Shown one piece after another: positions 35,090 through 44,887 of a stretch of DNA of 64,000 nucleotides. The notes beneath the pieces were generated by a model. It was not told the origin of the DNA, did not search any database, and saw only the letters and a program-made list of their open reading frames with translations. The stretch comes from Vitis vinifera (Eukaryota > Streptophyta > Magnoliopsida > Vitales > Vitaceae). Every line of letters begins with the position of its first letter. The stretch's first letter is position 1. The translations under genes and the position numbers were made by a program. The stretch covers positions 8,412,501 to 8,476,500 of the forward strand of contig NC_081822.1 in NCBI RefSeq assembly GCF_030704535.1, written 5' to 3'.

Positions 35090-35430
35090 TTCTATATTAA
35101 GATGTTATTTCCATTGAATTTAATATTTAAGATATCATACATCATCGAATATCATATTTTAGGGTATATATTTATATTTAATAAGATATGATATTTTAGG
35201 ATATGTAATATTAGGTGATAAGATATTTTTAATTTAATGAGATATGATATTGTAGGATCTTAGGGTATATATTTTTATTTAATGAGATATGATATTTTAG
35301 GATTTGTAATATTAGGTGATGAAATATATGATATTATATTTTATGATCTGTAATATTAGGTGAAAAAATGTTTTTTATTTAACGAGATATGATGAGATAT
35401 TATATTTTAGGATATATAGTATCAGCTGAT
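35090..35430. repeat. Degenerate AT-rich tandem array
   Basis: Repeated use of GAGATATGATATTTTAGGAT followed by GTAATATTAGGTGAT, with AGGGTATATATTTTTATTTA between. Best copies start near 35182, 35239, 35283, 35330 and 35384. The spacing is uneven (about 45-57 bp), so this is a decayed minisatellite. Confidence 0.7.
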
Positions 35431-36269
35431 TTGGATGTAGAAGTGGATTATCAAGTCCGACACATTAAAAGACGGAAGTTAATGGTGCATGGGTTCAGAA
35501 TCAGCTATCACCACATCATTGAGTGGATCATGGTGTTTATTTTTTTTTTTTCCCCTAAGGGCTAATGTTTAATGATTATAGAGCAGAACAAAATCTTATA
35601 GATGGACGTTTCTTAGCAAGGCACATAAATAAATAAATAAATAAAAGAGGACAAGTGTTGCAATAGAAAATAGAACAATGCGCCTGACAATACCTTGCAT
35701 ATTTGAATTGAATTCTGCAAAATAATTAAAGCATGTTATTTCAATCCCAATATCAAAGAAAGCAAAGATCCAGGCCATTCATAGTCTTCCATTGACCAAA
35801 ACTTTCAACAATGACACAATTATTCTGATTTGCATCTTTCAATTGGTGGTTGTTGAGGAAAAGAAAATGTCATAATTCCAGAGATAACATGGGCACCCTT
35901 ATGTATATTGAAAATACATGGGCCATCCTACCAACTTGGAAAATTTGGAAATTAGAATTTTATTGATAATTGGCAATAAAATGAAGAAATTTAATCCCTT
36001 GGAATCATTGGAAGCTAGATTAGTGAGGGAGAGACAACCCTCCTCTTTCTCTGTGGGCAGTGGAAAAAAAGGAGAAAGCAAAAGGAGGAAAGCTAGCATG
36101 GAGGTTGAACACCAGCAAAACAGTGGACTTTTATTAGGCAAAACCATGAATGTAAGAGTTCTTTCATCTCTCATCTGTCTCTCTTGTCACAGACACACTT
36201 CTCACTTGGAATCATTGTAGATTACGATGATGTCACTCCTCACGTCAAAATTGGGTCACAGCTCCATGG

Positions 36270-36360
36270 TTGTTGGGCTTGAGCCCAATAGATGCCAATA
36301 GCTCCCAAAAAGGCCTATAGAGCCAAAATAGGCCCATAGAGCCAAAATAGGCCCAACCCA
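36270..36360 (+). promoter_or_regulatory. Site II (TGGGCY) cluster with 19-bp tandem repeat
   Basis: Several TGGGCC/TGGGCT elements occur on either strand just before the NYN gene: TTGGGCTT at 36273, AGCCCA at 36282 and three GGCCCA/GGCCTA at 36312, 36331 and 36350. The last three come from 2.3 copies of a 19-bp tandem unit, GGCCCATAGAGCCAAAATA. Site II elements are bound by TCP factors and are common upstream of genes for organellar and ribosomal proteins, which fits the predicted targeting of the downstream protein. Confidence 0.65.
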
Positions 36361-36389
36361 ATAATGTTGGATGATAGTTCCAGGCTGAT

Positions 36390-37742
36390 ATGATCTCTTC
36401 CTCATCCATGTTGAAGGATGAGGGAGGAGTGATTGTGATGATGAATTCTCTTCCTCCTTTCTGCAATGCCAAACTCACCCTTATTCCTCTCACTTCTCCC
36501 TCATCTCTTTTCCTCCGCAAAACCAAATATTCTCTTTCTCTAAATACCGAAACTGGGATTTCCCTAATATCAGTAAAACCCTCACAAAACCTCAACCCCT
36601 CCAAATGGCGAATCAATGTCCGAGCCAGTGCTGCAGACGAAATCGACATGGTTCGAAACAAAGATGGCGTCTACACAGCCAAGCGGAAGAAGGTGGTGGT
36701 TCTCTGGGATCTTGATAACAAGCCCCCTCGTGGCCCGCCGTATGCGGCGGCGACGGCACTGATAGAATTGGCGCAGCGGTTCGGCGATATTGTCGACATC
36801 TCCGCCTACGCCAACCGCCATGCCTTCGTGCACCTACCCCAGTGGGTCCTCGAGGAACGCCACGAACGACGCCGCATGGACTTCCTCGAACGCAAGGGCA
36901 TAACGACGCCGGCTGAGCCCTATATCTGCGGCGTCTGCGGCCGCAAATGCCGAACCAACTTGGACCTCAAAAAGCACTTCAAGCAGCTCCACGAGCGCGA
37001 GCGCCAGAAGAAGCTAAATCGGATGAGGTCGCTCAAGGGTAAGAAACGACAGCGTTATAAGGAGAAGTTCATTTCTGGGAATACTAAGTATGAGGAGGCA
37101 GCGAGGTCTTTAATCACTCCAAAGGTTGGGTATGGACTGGCTTCGGAGTTGAGGCGTGCCGGAGTTTTTGTGAAGACGGTGGAGGATAAGCCCCAGGCGG
37201 CAGATTGGGCGTTGAAGAGGCAAATGCAGCATTCCATGAGTCGAGGAATTGATTGGTTGGTTTTGGTATCAGATGATTCAGACTTTGCGGATATGTTGAG
37301 GAGGGCCAGGGAGTCGAATTTGGGGACAGTGGTTGTTGGGGATTGGCACAGGGCATTGGGGCGCCATGCAGATTTGTGGGTTCCCTGGACTGGGGTTGAA
37401 AATAGGGAGGTTACGGAGGAGGATTTGAGGCCTAGGAATAGGAGGAGAAGTGATTTCGAGGATAGGGATGATGGTTTGTTTTCAGTCACCCATTTTAATG
37501 GAGATGGCATTGGTGGGGGCATTTTGGATGGTTTAGTGGATGAGCTTGTCGTGAATAGGTCCGAGTGTAATGGTGTCAATATATCAGCTTTTTCTGAAGG
37601 GGAAGAAGATTGGATAGGAGAGGAATTAGACAAGAGGGGCCGTGTTCAGTTCCAAGCTGGCCAATCTCTTGATGAGGATGATGATTATATCTTATGGGAT
37701 AGTGAGGATGAGGAAGCAGAGGAGGAAGATGGGTATTTGTGA
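36390..37742 (+). CDS. NYN-domain nuclease-like protein with embedded C2H2 zinc finger
   Basis: Intronless, 450 residues from the first ATG. In-frame ATGs at 36408 and 36438 are also possible; the last would give MMNSLPPFCNAK. Residues ~17-80 are Ser/Leu-rich with basic residues and few acidic ones, like a plastid or mitochondrial transit peptide. The NYN (PIN-like) fold starts with KVVVLWDLDNKPP (Asp107, Asp109) and ends with DWLVLVSDDSDF (Asp295, Asp296, Asp298) and a GTVVVGDW strand. These acidic residues form the presumed metal site. A C2H2 finger (C180-x2-C183-x12-H196-x4-H201) and a very basic stretch (200-226) lie between the two halves. The last ~40 residues are strongly acidic. Plant NYN proteins act in RNA processing; some (MNU1/MNU2 in Arabidopsis) trim mitochondrial transcripts. 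That role is inferred here. Confidence 0.9.
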   Translation: MISSSSMLKDEGGVIVMMNSLPPFCNAKLTLIPLTSPSSLFLRKTKYSLSLNTETGISLISVKPSQNLNPSKWRINVRASAADEIDMVRNKDGVYTAKRKKVVVLWDLDNKPPRGPPYAAATALIELAQRFGDIVDISAYANRHAFVHLPQWVLEERHERRRMDFLERKGITTPAEPYICGVCGRKCRTNLDLKKHFKQLHERERQKKLNRMRSLKGKKRQRYKEKFISGNTKYEEAARSLITPKVGYGLASELRRAGVFVKTVEDKPQAADWALKRQMQHSMSRGIDWLVLVSDDSDFADMLRRARESNLGTVVVGDWHRALGRHADLWVPWTGVENREVTEEDLRPRNRRRSDFEDRDDGLFSVTHFNGDGIGGGILDGLVDELVVNRSECNGVNISAFSEGEEDWIGEELDKRGRVQFQAGQSLDEDDDYILWDSEDEEAEEEDGYL

Positions 37743-38619
37743 TATAGCAAATGCACTTGTTAGCCTGGGGAATTGATTTTTGTTTTGTGGGCATTCCCTT
37801 CTGTTGTGAAATTGGAATATATGGGTTGGGAAGGATAAGAACTGCTGCAATTAAGGAACAAGAATGTTTATTGACAGCCTAATTCATAGATTCCAACTTC
37901 ATGCCAAGATGTCATTGATTGCTTTCTGGATATACAGAGAGTTGGTTGGGTGGTTTAACTGGGAATTCACAAAACGTGCATGAAAAGGTGCTCCATCACG
38001 GGCAATATCTTTGGATCTTACAATGAAAGGTTGACAGTGTTGATTATCATATCTGCAAATGGTATGTGTCCGCCAGAAAGTACATGAGTTCTATATCTCC
38101 ATACCTTTGCATTTAACCTTCAATGCTTTCATCATTTACAAACTCTACATTTGACCATGCAAATTAGTGCAGTGTAGTCATCTATCTAGGGCTTGAAGAG
38201 GTGTCTTAGTATTTGCCTCAGGTTTATGGTGTAATATGTCACTTGTATGGTTTATATGTACAAATTGTACTGAAATTTTAATCACTGAAGCATTAACATA
38301 AGAGGGCTGTAGAGATATTTCATGTTCTGATTCAAATTTTTATAAGGATCGCAATCAATAACCTTGAAGGGAATTCACATTTGACCTTCAGGCAAATTTT
38401 CAGTCTAGATTGACTTTTTAAGTTTACTTTGATGAATGAATATGTTACTCCAATTTGTAAAATGCTTTTGTGATTGTTTATTAATTCAATGCTGTTCATT
38501 GATGGCTCTGAATTTTATGGTTATTCATTTTCTTCATTACCTAACATTTTGGTGTAGAACAACGCTAAAAACTAGTGTCAAGCATGCATCTGATTATACC
38601 ATGAGGAATAGTGGACGTT
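37743..38619. other. NYN gene 3' region
   Basis: Moderately AT-rich, with no protein-like frames. It should hold the NYN 3' UTR. The L1-A coding relic starts at about 38620. Confidence 0.4.
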
Positions 38620-38822
38620 AATGACATCATTTTTTTATAAGACCAAGAAGAATAGAAGGAAAAAAGGAGGCAGGAAAGTAAAGGACTTTAGGTTCATAAG
38701 CTTAGTGGAGAGTTTGTATAAGCTTTTAGCTAAAGTTTTGGGTAATAGGTTGAAGAAAGTGATCCCATAATGCTTTTGTAGAAGTGGAACAAGTCTTGGA
38801 TACAACTCTTATTGCCAATGAA
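38620..38822 (+). pseudogene. L1-A reverse transcriptase, N-terminal part
   Basis: The + strand translation reads KKGGRKVKDFRFISLVESLY followed by KLLAKVLGNRLKKVI, then LLPMNE-like LIANE in another frame. It equals the plant L1 RT opening (KKGG-x-x-DFRPISLVGSLYKLLAKVLANRLKKV and LIANEAID). The stretch is cut at 38822 by L1-B. The rest of the same RT resumes at 44888 or 45413 and runs on to 47.4 kb. Confidence 0.85.
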
Positions 38823-39228
38823 TTTTTTTTTTTCTGATAGGCAAAGGCATAGAAGAAGGATACATCAACAAGAACAGGGCGCCCAATGGCCAACCCAAAG
38901 CATACAAGAAGTATATGACAGGCGCCTATAGAGCCCAATCAATCAAAAAAGTTGATTAAAGAATTAGGCTCTTCATCTATATGACTTAGTTCAAGACCAA
39001 AAATTACAGACAAAAAAATATTTCATCATTTGAATAAAAAACTCCTCATTTTAAAAACAATCTTATTTCTTTCCTTCCAAACCGTCCAAAAGAGACATAA
39101 GGGGGTTGCTCTCCAAACCTTTCTTCGCTTTCTTCGCTTCTTGCTCACAAACGAGCCATGCCACCCAAGAAGGATCTCTTTAACTGATGAAGGAAGAACC
39201 CACAGCACACCAAAAAGGGTAAACAACA

Positions 39229-39434
39229 TGTTGAAATTTGGCATTCAAAGTTAGGTTTCTTAATTTAGGAAAGTTGTTTTAGGAATAAAAAAGGAGAGAT
39301 CATTTAGGATGATTCAGTTTCCTAATTTTAGGAGAGAATCAAGCCAGATTGATATCTTCTTATTCAGTCATTTGTGTATATATATGTGTATGGGGTGTAC
39401 CAAAAAATTAATAAAGGAATTCAGAAATTCTTCA
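39229..39434 (+). repeat. Copia-2 left LTR
   Basis: TGTTGAAATTTGGCATTC to AGAAATTCTTCA, with canonical TG...CA ends. Differences from the right LTR are TAGGTTTCT versus TAGGGTTCT and AAAAAGGAG versus AAAAATGAG. Confidence 0.95.
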
Positions 39435-39447
39435 TGGTATCAGAGCC
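39435..39447 (+). other. Copia-2 primer binding site (initiator tRNA-Met)
   Basis: TGGTATCAGAGCC directly after the left LTR, the same PBS as in Copia-1. Confidence 0.9.
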
Positions 39448-40058
39448 AGTTTTCTGAAACCCTAATCCCTTCTGGCCACCTCTTATTCAAGCCATCATTC
39501 ATTCCGGCCAAATCTCTCTGGCCATCTCTCAATCCGACCATCTCTCTCTGGCCATCTCTCATTCCGGTCATCAGTCCCTGTTCTCAGAGCCAAGGGAGAA
39601 AACGTTTTCCGATCGGTCAAATCGTCGTCAGAAAACATTCACCGTCGGCAACTTTTCCGGCGAACTTTTCCGGCGACGGTTTTTTTCTACATCGCAAGGA
39701 CCGCCTAGAGGAGATCTCCAATTTTTCCCAAAGCACCGGAGCCAGAAAACCATCCACGCGCCGTCCACACGCGTTTTTCCGGCCGGCGACTGCATCTCAT
39801 GCGCCGGCGCGTGAGGGCGCGTGAGCCACTTTCCAGCGACGCGCTTCCTCCTCTAGGCTCGCCTGACGCCGACCAGCCACCCTTCTTACCTGTTTCTGCC
39901 ATCCAAGCCCTGCACGTGCCTCTTTTGGGATTCTTTTGCCTCCGCGGGCCCTCCGATCAGTTTTTCCGGCGTCCTCCGGCTATTTTTTCTCAACTCCAAT
40001 CCCTGCACGTGCCTTGGGAAGTGTTTTTCAACCTTTCCGGTCCATGAAAAAATACGGA
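39448..40058 (+). other. Copia-2 GC-rich untranslated leader
   Basis: About 610 bases between PBS and gag. It is much richer in C and CpG than the rest of the window, with repeated TCTCTCTGGCCATCTCTC-type units near 39510-39570 and TTTTCCGGC motifs near 39650-39980. Open frames through it (for example 39309-39824) have no retroelement homology that I can see. Confidence 0.6.
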
Positions 40059-42806
40059 ATGGCATCATCACAAGTATCCAGCGTCACGTCACCAGAATCA
40101 GGGGGCAGATCTGAAATTCCAAACCTTGGTGGCAGTGATTCCTCTCCTATTCTCATCACAGGATACAAATTAAATGGCCATAATTATTTACAGTGGTCAC
40201 AATCTGTGTTGCTGTTCATTTGCGGTAAAGGAAAGGATGAGTACCTCACTGGAGAAGCAGCTATGCCAGAAACTACAGAACCGGGTTTCAGGAAGTGGAA
40301 GATTGAAAACAGCATGATCATGTCATGGCTTATCAATTCCATGAACAATGACATAGGTGAAAATTTTTTGCTGTTTAGGACTGCAAAGGACATCTGGGAT
40401 GCAGCCAAAGAAACTTACTCAAGTTCTGAAAATACTTCAGAACTTTTTCAGGTTGAATCAGCCTTACATGACTTCCGCCAAGGAGAGCAGTCAGTTACTC
40501 AGTATTACAACACACTCACAAGGTATTGGCAGCAACTTGACTTATTCGAGACACACTCATGGAAATGTTCGGACGATGCAGCAACATACAGGAAAATTGT
40601 GGAACAAAAGAGACTGTTCAAGTTTTTCCTAGGACTAAACAGGGAATTGGATGATGTTAGAGGCCGAATCATGGGCAGTAAACCCCTTCCAAGTCTCAGG
40701 GAGGCTTTTTCAGAGGTTAGGCGTGAAGAAAGTAGAAAGAAAGTGATGATGGGATCCAAAGAGCAACCTGCCCCAACATTGGATGCCTCTGCTCTTGCTG
40801 CTCGGTCATTTAATAGTAGTGGTGGAGATCGTCAGAAACGGGATAGGCCTTGGTGTGATTATTGTAAGAAACCAGGCCATTATAAGGAGGCTTGCTGGAA
40901 GCTTCATGGCAAACCGGCTGATTGGAAACCAAAGCCACGGTCTGACAGAGATGGCAGAGCACACGTGGCTGCCAACTCTGAGAGCACATCTGTTCCCGAG
41001 CCGAGTCCATTCAACAAAGAGCAGATGGAGATGCTACAGAAACTATTAAGCCAAGTTGGCAGTGGCAGTACTACCGGGATAGCCCTCACTGCTAATCGAG
41101 GAGGAATGAAGCCGTGGATAGTGGACACAGGTGCTTCTGATCACATGACAAGAGATGCTGCCATTCTTCAAAATTACAAGTCAAGTAATGGTCATTCATC
41201 CGTCCATATTGCTGATGGTTCAAAGTCAAAAATTGCCGGGACAGGTTCTATAAAACTTACTAAAGACTTATATCTTGACTCTGTCTTCCATGTTCCAAAC
41301 TTAGATTGTAATCTTTTGTCCATTAGCAAATTGGCCCGTGATCTCCAATGTGTTACTAAATTCTATCCAAACTCGTGTGTTTTTCAGGACTTGAAATCGG
41401 GGAAGATGATTGGCAGTGCTGAACTGTGTTCCGGGCTCTACCTCCTCTCATGTGGCCAATTCTCAAACCAAGTCTCTCAAGCAAGTTGCGTACAGTCTCA
41501 GAGTATGTTAGAGTCTTTCAATTCTGTGTCAAATTCTAAGGTCAATAAAGATAGTGAGATTATAATGTTACACTATCGCCTTGGTCATCCTAACTTTGTT
41601 TACCTTGCAAAATTGTTTCCCAAATTATTTATCAATAAAAATCCAGCATCTTATCACTGTGAAATTTGTCAGTTTGCAAAGCATACTCGAACAGTATATC
41701 CTCAAATCCCATACAAACCTTCGACTGTTTTCTCTCTAGTACATAGTGATGTGTGGGGTCCCTCTCGGATAAAAAATATTTCTGGCACTTGATGGTTTGT
41801 GACATTCGTTGATGATCATACACGGGTAACATGGGTTTTCCTTATGAAATAAAAGTCAGAGGTCGGGCACATTTTTCAAACCTTCCATCTTATGGTTCAA
41901 AATCAATTCAATTCCAAAATTCAAGTCCTCAAGTCAGATAATGCAAAGGAATACTTTACTAGTAGTCTCAGTACTTATCTTCAAAATCACAGCATTATCC
42001 ACATAAGTTCTTGCGTTGACACCCCACAACAAAATGGGGTGGCTGAACGCAAGAATAGACATCTCTTGGAAGTTGCCCGGTGCCTTATGTTTTCCTCTAA
42101 TGTTCCAAACTATTTCTGGGGGGAAGCTATTGTCACAGCTACCTATTTGATTAACCGTATGCCATCCAGGGTGCTTACCTTTCAATCGCTACGTCAACTT
42201 TTCTTAAAACAATTTCCTCACACCCGTGCAGCCTCTTCTGATTTACCAGTCAAAGTATTTGGTTGCACAGCATTCGTTCATGTGTATCCTCAAAATCGTA
42301 GCAAATTTGCTCCTCAAGCCAATAAGTGCATTTTCCTAGGGTATTCTCCAACCCAAAAAGGGTACAAATGCTATTCTCCAACCAACAAACAATTTTACAC
42401 CACCATGGACGTCTCTTTCTTTGAACATGTCTTCTTCTATCCCAAATCTCATGTTCAGGAGGAGAGCATGAATGAACATCAAGTTTGGGAGTCTCTTCTT
42501 GAGGGTGTACCTTCTTTTCACTCAGAGTCACCAAATCCTTCCCAATTTGCGCCCACTGAGTTGTCCACACCCATTCCGTCATCAGTCCAGCCAGCCCAGC
42601 ACACAAATGTTCCTTCTCCCGTGACCATCCAGTCTCTCATGCCTATTCAACCTATAGCCCCACAACTTGCTAATGAGAACTTACAAGTTTACATCAGGAG
42701 GAGGAAAAGACAGGAATTAGAGCACGAATCACAGTCAACATGTGGCCAATATATTGACTCCAATTCAAGTCTTCCTGAAGAGAACATAGGTGAGGATAGG
42801 GCTTGA
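40059..42806 (+). pseudogene. Copia-2 gag, protease, integrase (stops at 41790, 41850, 42804)
   Basis: The frame is open from 39936; ATG at 40044 or 40059 (MASSQVSS) is the likely Gag start. Gag has the plant UBN2-type fold (GYKLNGHNYLQWSQSV, then SWLINSMNNDIGENF) and a complete CCHC knuckle, CDYCKKPGHYKEAC. Protease has WIVDTGASDHMTRD. Then come the pre-integrase zinc block (LHYRLGHPNF, CEICQFAKH) and integrase with HSDVWGP, LKSDNAKEY and DTPQQNGVAERKN. TGA at 41790-41792 falls where Copia-1 has Arg, suggesting CGA to TGA. TAA at 41850-41852 lies 20 codons on. TGA at 42804-42806 separates integrase from RT. All stops are in the same frame, with no frameshift. Confidence 0.92.
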
Positions 42807-44504
42807 GAGGTGTTAATTCCCAGCATTGATGATTCTACTCTGCCGATTGCATTGAGGAAGGGTGTTAGGAGATGTACAGATCATCCAATTGGGAATTATG
42901 TTACGTATGAAGGGCTATCACCATCTTACAAAGCATTTGCTACTTCTCTTGATGATACTCAGGTTCCCAACACAATACAAGAGGCACTCAAAATTTCAGA
43001 ATGGAAGAAGGCAGTACAAGATGAGATTGATGCACTTGAGAAGAATGGGACGTGGACTATCACAGATTTGCCGGTTGGGAAGAGGCCCGTGGGGTGCAAG
43101 TGGATTTTCACCATAAAATACAAAGCAGATGGATCAGTCGAGAGATTCAAGGCTCGTTTGGTAGCTAGAGGGTTTACACAATCCTATGGGATAGACTATC
43201 AGGAAACTTTTGCTCCTGTTGCAAAACTGAACACTATCAGGATTCTTCTCTCATTGGCTGTCAATCAAGATTGGTGCTTGCAACAACTGGACATAAAAAA
43301 TGCGTTTCTAAATGGTGACCTAGAAGAGGAAGTCTACATGGAAATACCACCTGGTTTCGAAGAAAGTATGGCAAAGAATCAGGTTTGCAAACTCCAAAAA
43401 TCCTTGTACGGCCTTAAACAATCTCCCCGAGCCTGGTTTGATAGATTCACAAAAGCAGTCCTGAAACTGGGTTACAAACAAGGTCAGGCTGATCATACTC
43501 TATTTGTCAAGAAGTCTCATGCCGGGAAAATGGTCATATTGATAGTCTATGTCGATGATATTATTCTATCTAGGAATGATATGGAGGAATTACAGAAGTT
43601 GAAGAAGTATTTGTCAGAAGAGTTTGAAGTTAAAGACCTTGGAAATTTGAAATATTTCCTTGGTATGGAAGTGGCTAGATCAAGGAAGGGAATTGTAGTC
43701 TCTCAAAGAAAATACATACTCGATCTTCTTAAAGAGACCGGTATGCTTGGATGCAAACCAATTGATACTCCTATGGATAGTCAGAAGAAACTTGGTATCG
43801 AGAAAAAAAGTACATCGGTAGACAGGGGGAGATATCAACGGCTTGTCGGGCGCTTGATTTATCTCTCACACACTCGGCCAGATATTGGCTTTGCAGTGAG
43901 TGCTGTAAGTCAATTCATGCACAGCCCCACTGAGGAACACATGGAAGCAGTCTACAGGATTCTTAGATATTTAAAAATGACACCAGGGAAAGGTCTATTC
44001 TTCAGAAAGACAGAGAACCGTGACATTGAAGTATACTCAGATGCGGATTGGGCAGGAAACATCATTGACAGGCGGTCCACTTCTGGATATTGTTCTTTTG
44101 TCTGGGGAAATCTTGTTACCTGGAGGAGTAAGAAGCAATCAGTTGTAGCCAGAAGTAGTGCAGAAGCTGAGTACAGAGCTCTTGCACAGGGAATCTGTGA
44201 AGGGATTTGGATAAAAAGGGTTCTTAGTGAACTGGGACAAACGAGTTCATCTCCAATTCTGATGATGTGTGATAATCAAGCAGCTATAAGCATAGCAAAG
44301 AACCCCGTGCATCATGACAGGACCAAACATGTTGAGATTGACAGACACTTCATCACAGAGAAGGTGACTAGTGAGACGGTTAAATTGAACTATGTTCCTA
44401 CCAAGCACCAAACCGCAGACATCCTCACCAAAGCTTTACCTAGGCCTAACTTCGAAGACTTAACTTGCAAGCTGGGATTATATGATATATATTCTCCAGC
44501 TTGA
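42807..44504 (+). pseudogene. Copia-2 reverse transcriptase and RNase H
   Basis: Continues the gag-pol frame after the TGA at 42804. RT is complete: GCKWIFTIKYKADGSVERFK, RLVARGFTQSYGIDYQETF, QQLDIKNAFLNGDLEEEVYM and catalytic YVDD (LIVYVDDIILSRND; the usual S-G-N-D reads S-R-N-D). RNase H has SDADWAG, ARSSAEAEYRALAQGICE, CDNQAAISIAKNP, HDRTKHVEIDRHFI and TADILTKALP, ending LGLYDIYSPA. It looks translatable but lacks its own start, because it depends on read-through from gag. Confidence 0.93.
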
Positions 44505-44511
44505 GGGGGAG
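44503..44511 (+). other. Copia-2 polypurine tract
   Basis: GAGGGGGAG overlaps the pol stop and abuts the right LTR. Confidence 0.85.
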
Positions 44512-44717
44512 TGTTGAAATTTGGCATTCAAAGTTAGGGTTCTTAATTTAGGAAAGTTGTTTTAGGAATAAAAAATGAGAGATCATTTAGGATGATTCAG
44601 TTTCCTAATTTTAGGAGAGAATCAAGCCAGATTGATATCTTCTTATTCAGTCATTTGTGTATATATATGTGTATGGGGTGTACCAAAAAATTAATAAAGG
44701 AATTCAGAAATTCTTCA
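44512..44717 (+). repeat. Copia-2 right LTR
   Basis: 206 bp, two substitutions from the left LTR, ending TTCTTCA before the CAACA target duplication. Confidence 0.95.
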
Positions 44718-44887
44718 CAACAAATCCCACAAAACCTTAGCCTTGGTGTAGTGAATTAGAAGGTGATCAATAGACTCTTTAGCAGCACAACAAAGGAAAC
44801 ATCTATTCGGAAGTGACCAACCCCTCTTCTTTAGTTGATCCAAAGTTGAAGCTTTACCCCAGGAAGCTTCCTAAGCAAAAAACCAAC

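Larger units (their letters stand above)
33594..36240. other. SPRY gene upstream region and AT-rich spacer
   Basis: 33600-33900 should hold the SPRY promoter and leader (minus strand; a TTAAATAATG lies near 33840). 34000-36000 is AT-rich, with a (TA)n run at 34855-34891 and the degenerate repeat array at 35090-35430. Two overlapping opposite frames at 35899-36220 look like chance. Confidence 0.45.
39229..44717 (+). mobile_element. Copia-2: young, nearly complete Ty1/copia element
   Basis: The element is 5,489 bp and is flanked by perfect CAACA target duplications (39224-39228 and 44718-44722). LTRs are 206 bp each and differ at only two positions by my reading. PBS, PPT and one continuous gag-pol frame are kept. 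Three in-frame stops (41790, 41850, 42804) are the only visible lesions. It interrupts the L1-B zf-RVT segment inside copy A of the 527-bp duplication. Confidence 0.97.

Noticed and set aside
36245..37633. Minus-strand frames of 138 and 192 codons opposite the NYN gene
   Set aside because: Antisense shadows; no motifs, whereas the + frame has a clear NYN fold and zinc finger.
39309..39824. 171-codon + frame across the Copia-2 LTR, PBS and leader
   Set aside because: It crosses the LTR/PBS boundary and has no retroelement domain; a leader artefact.
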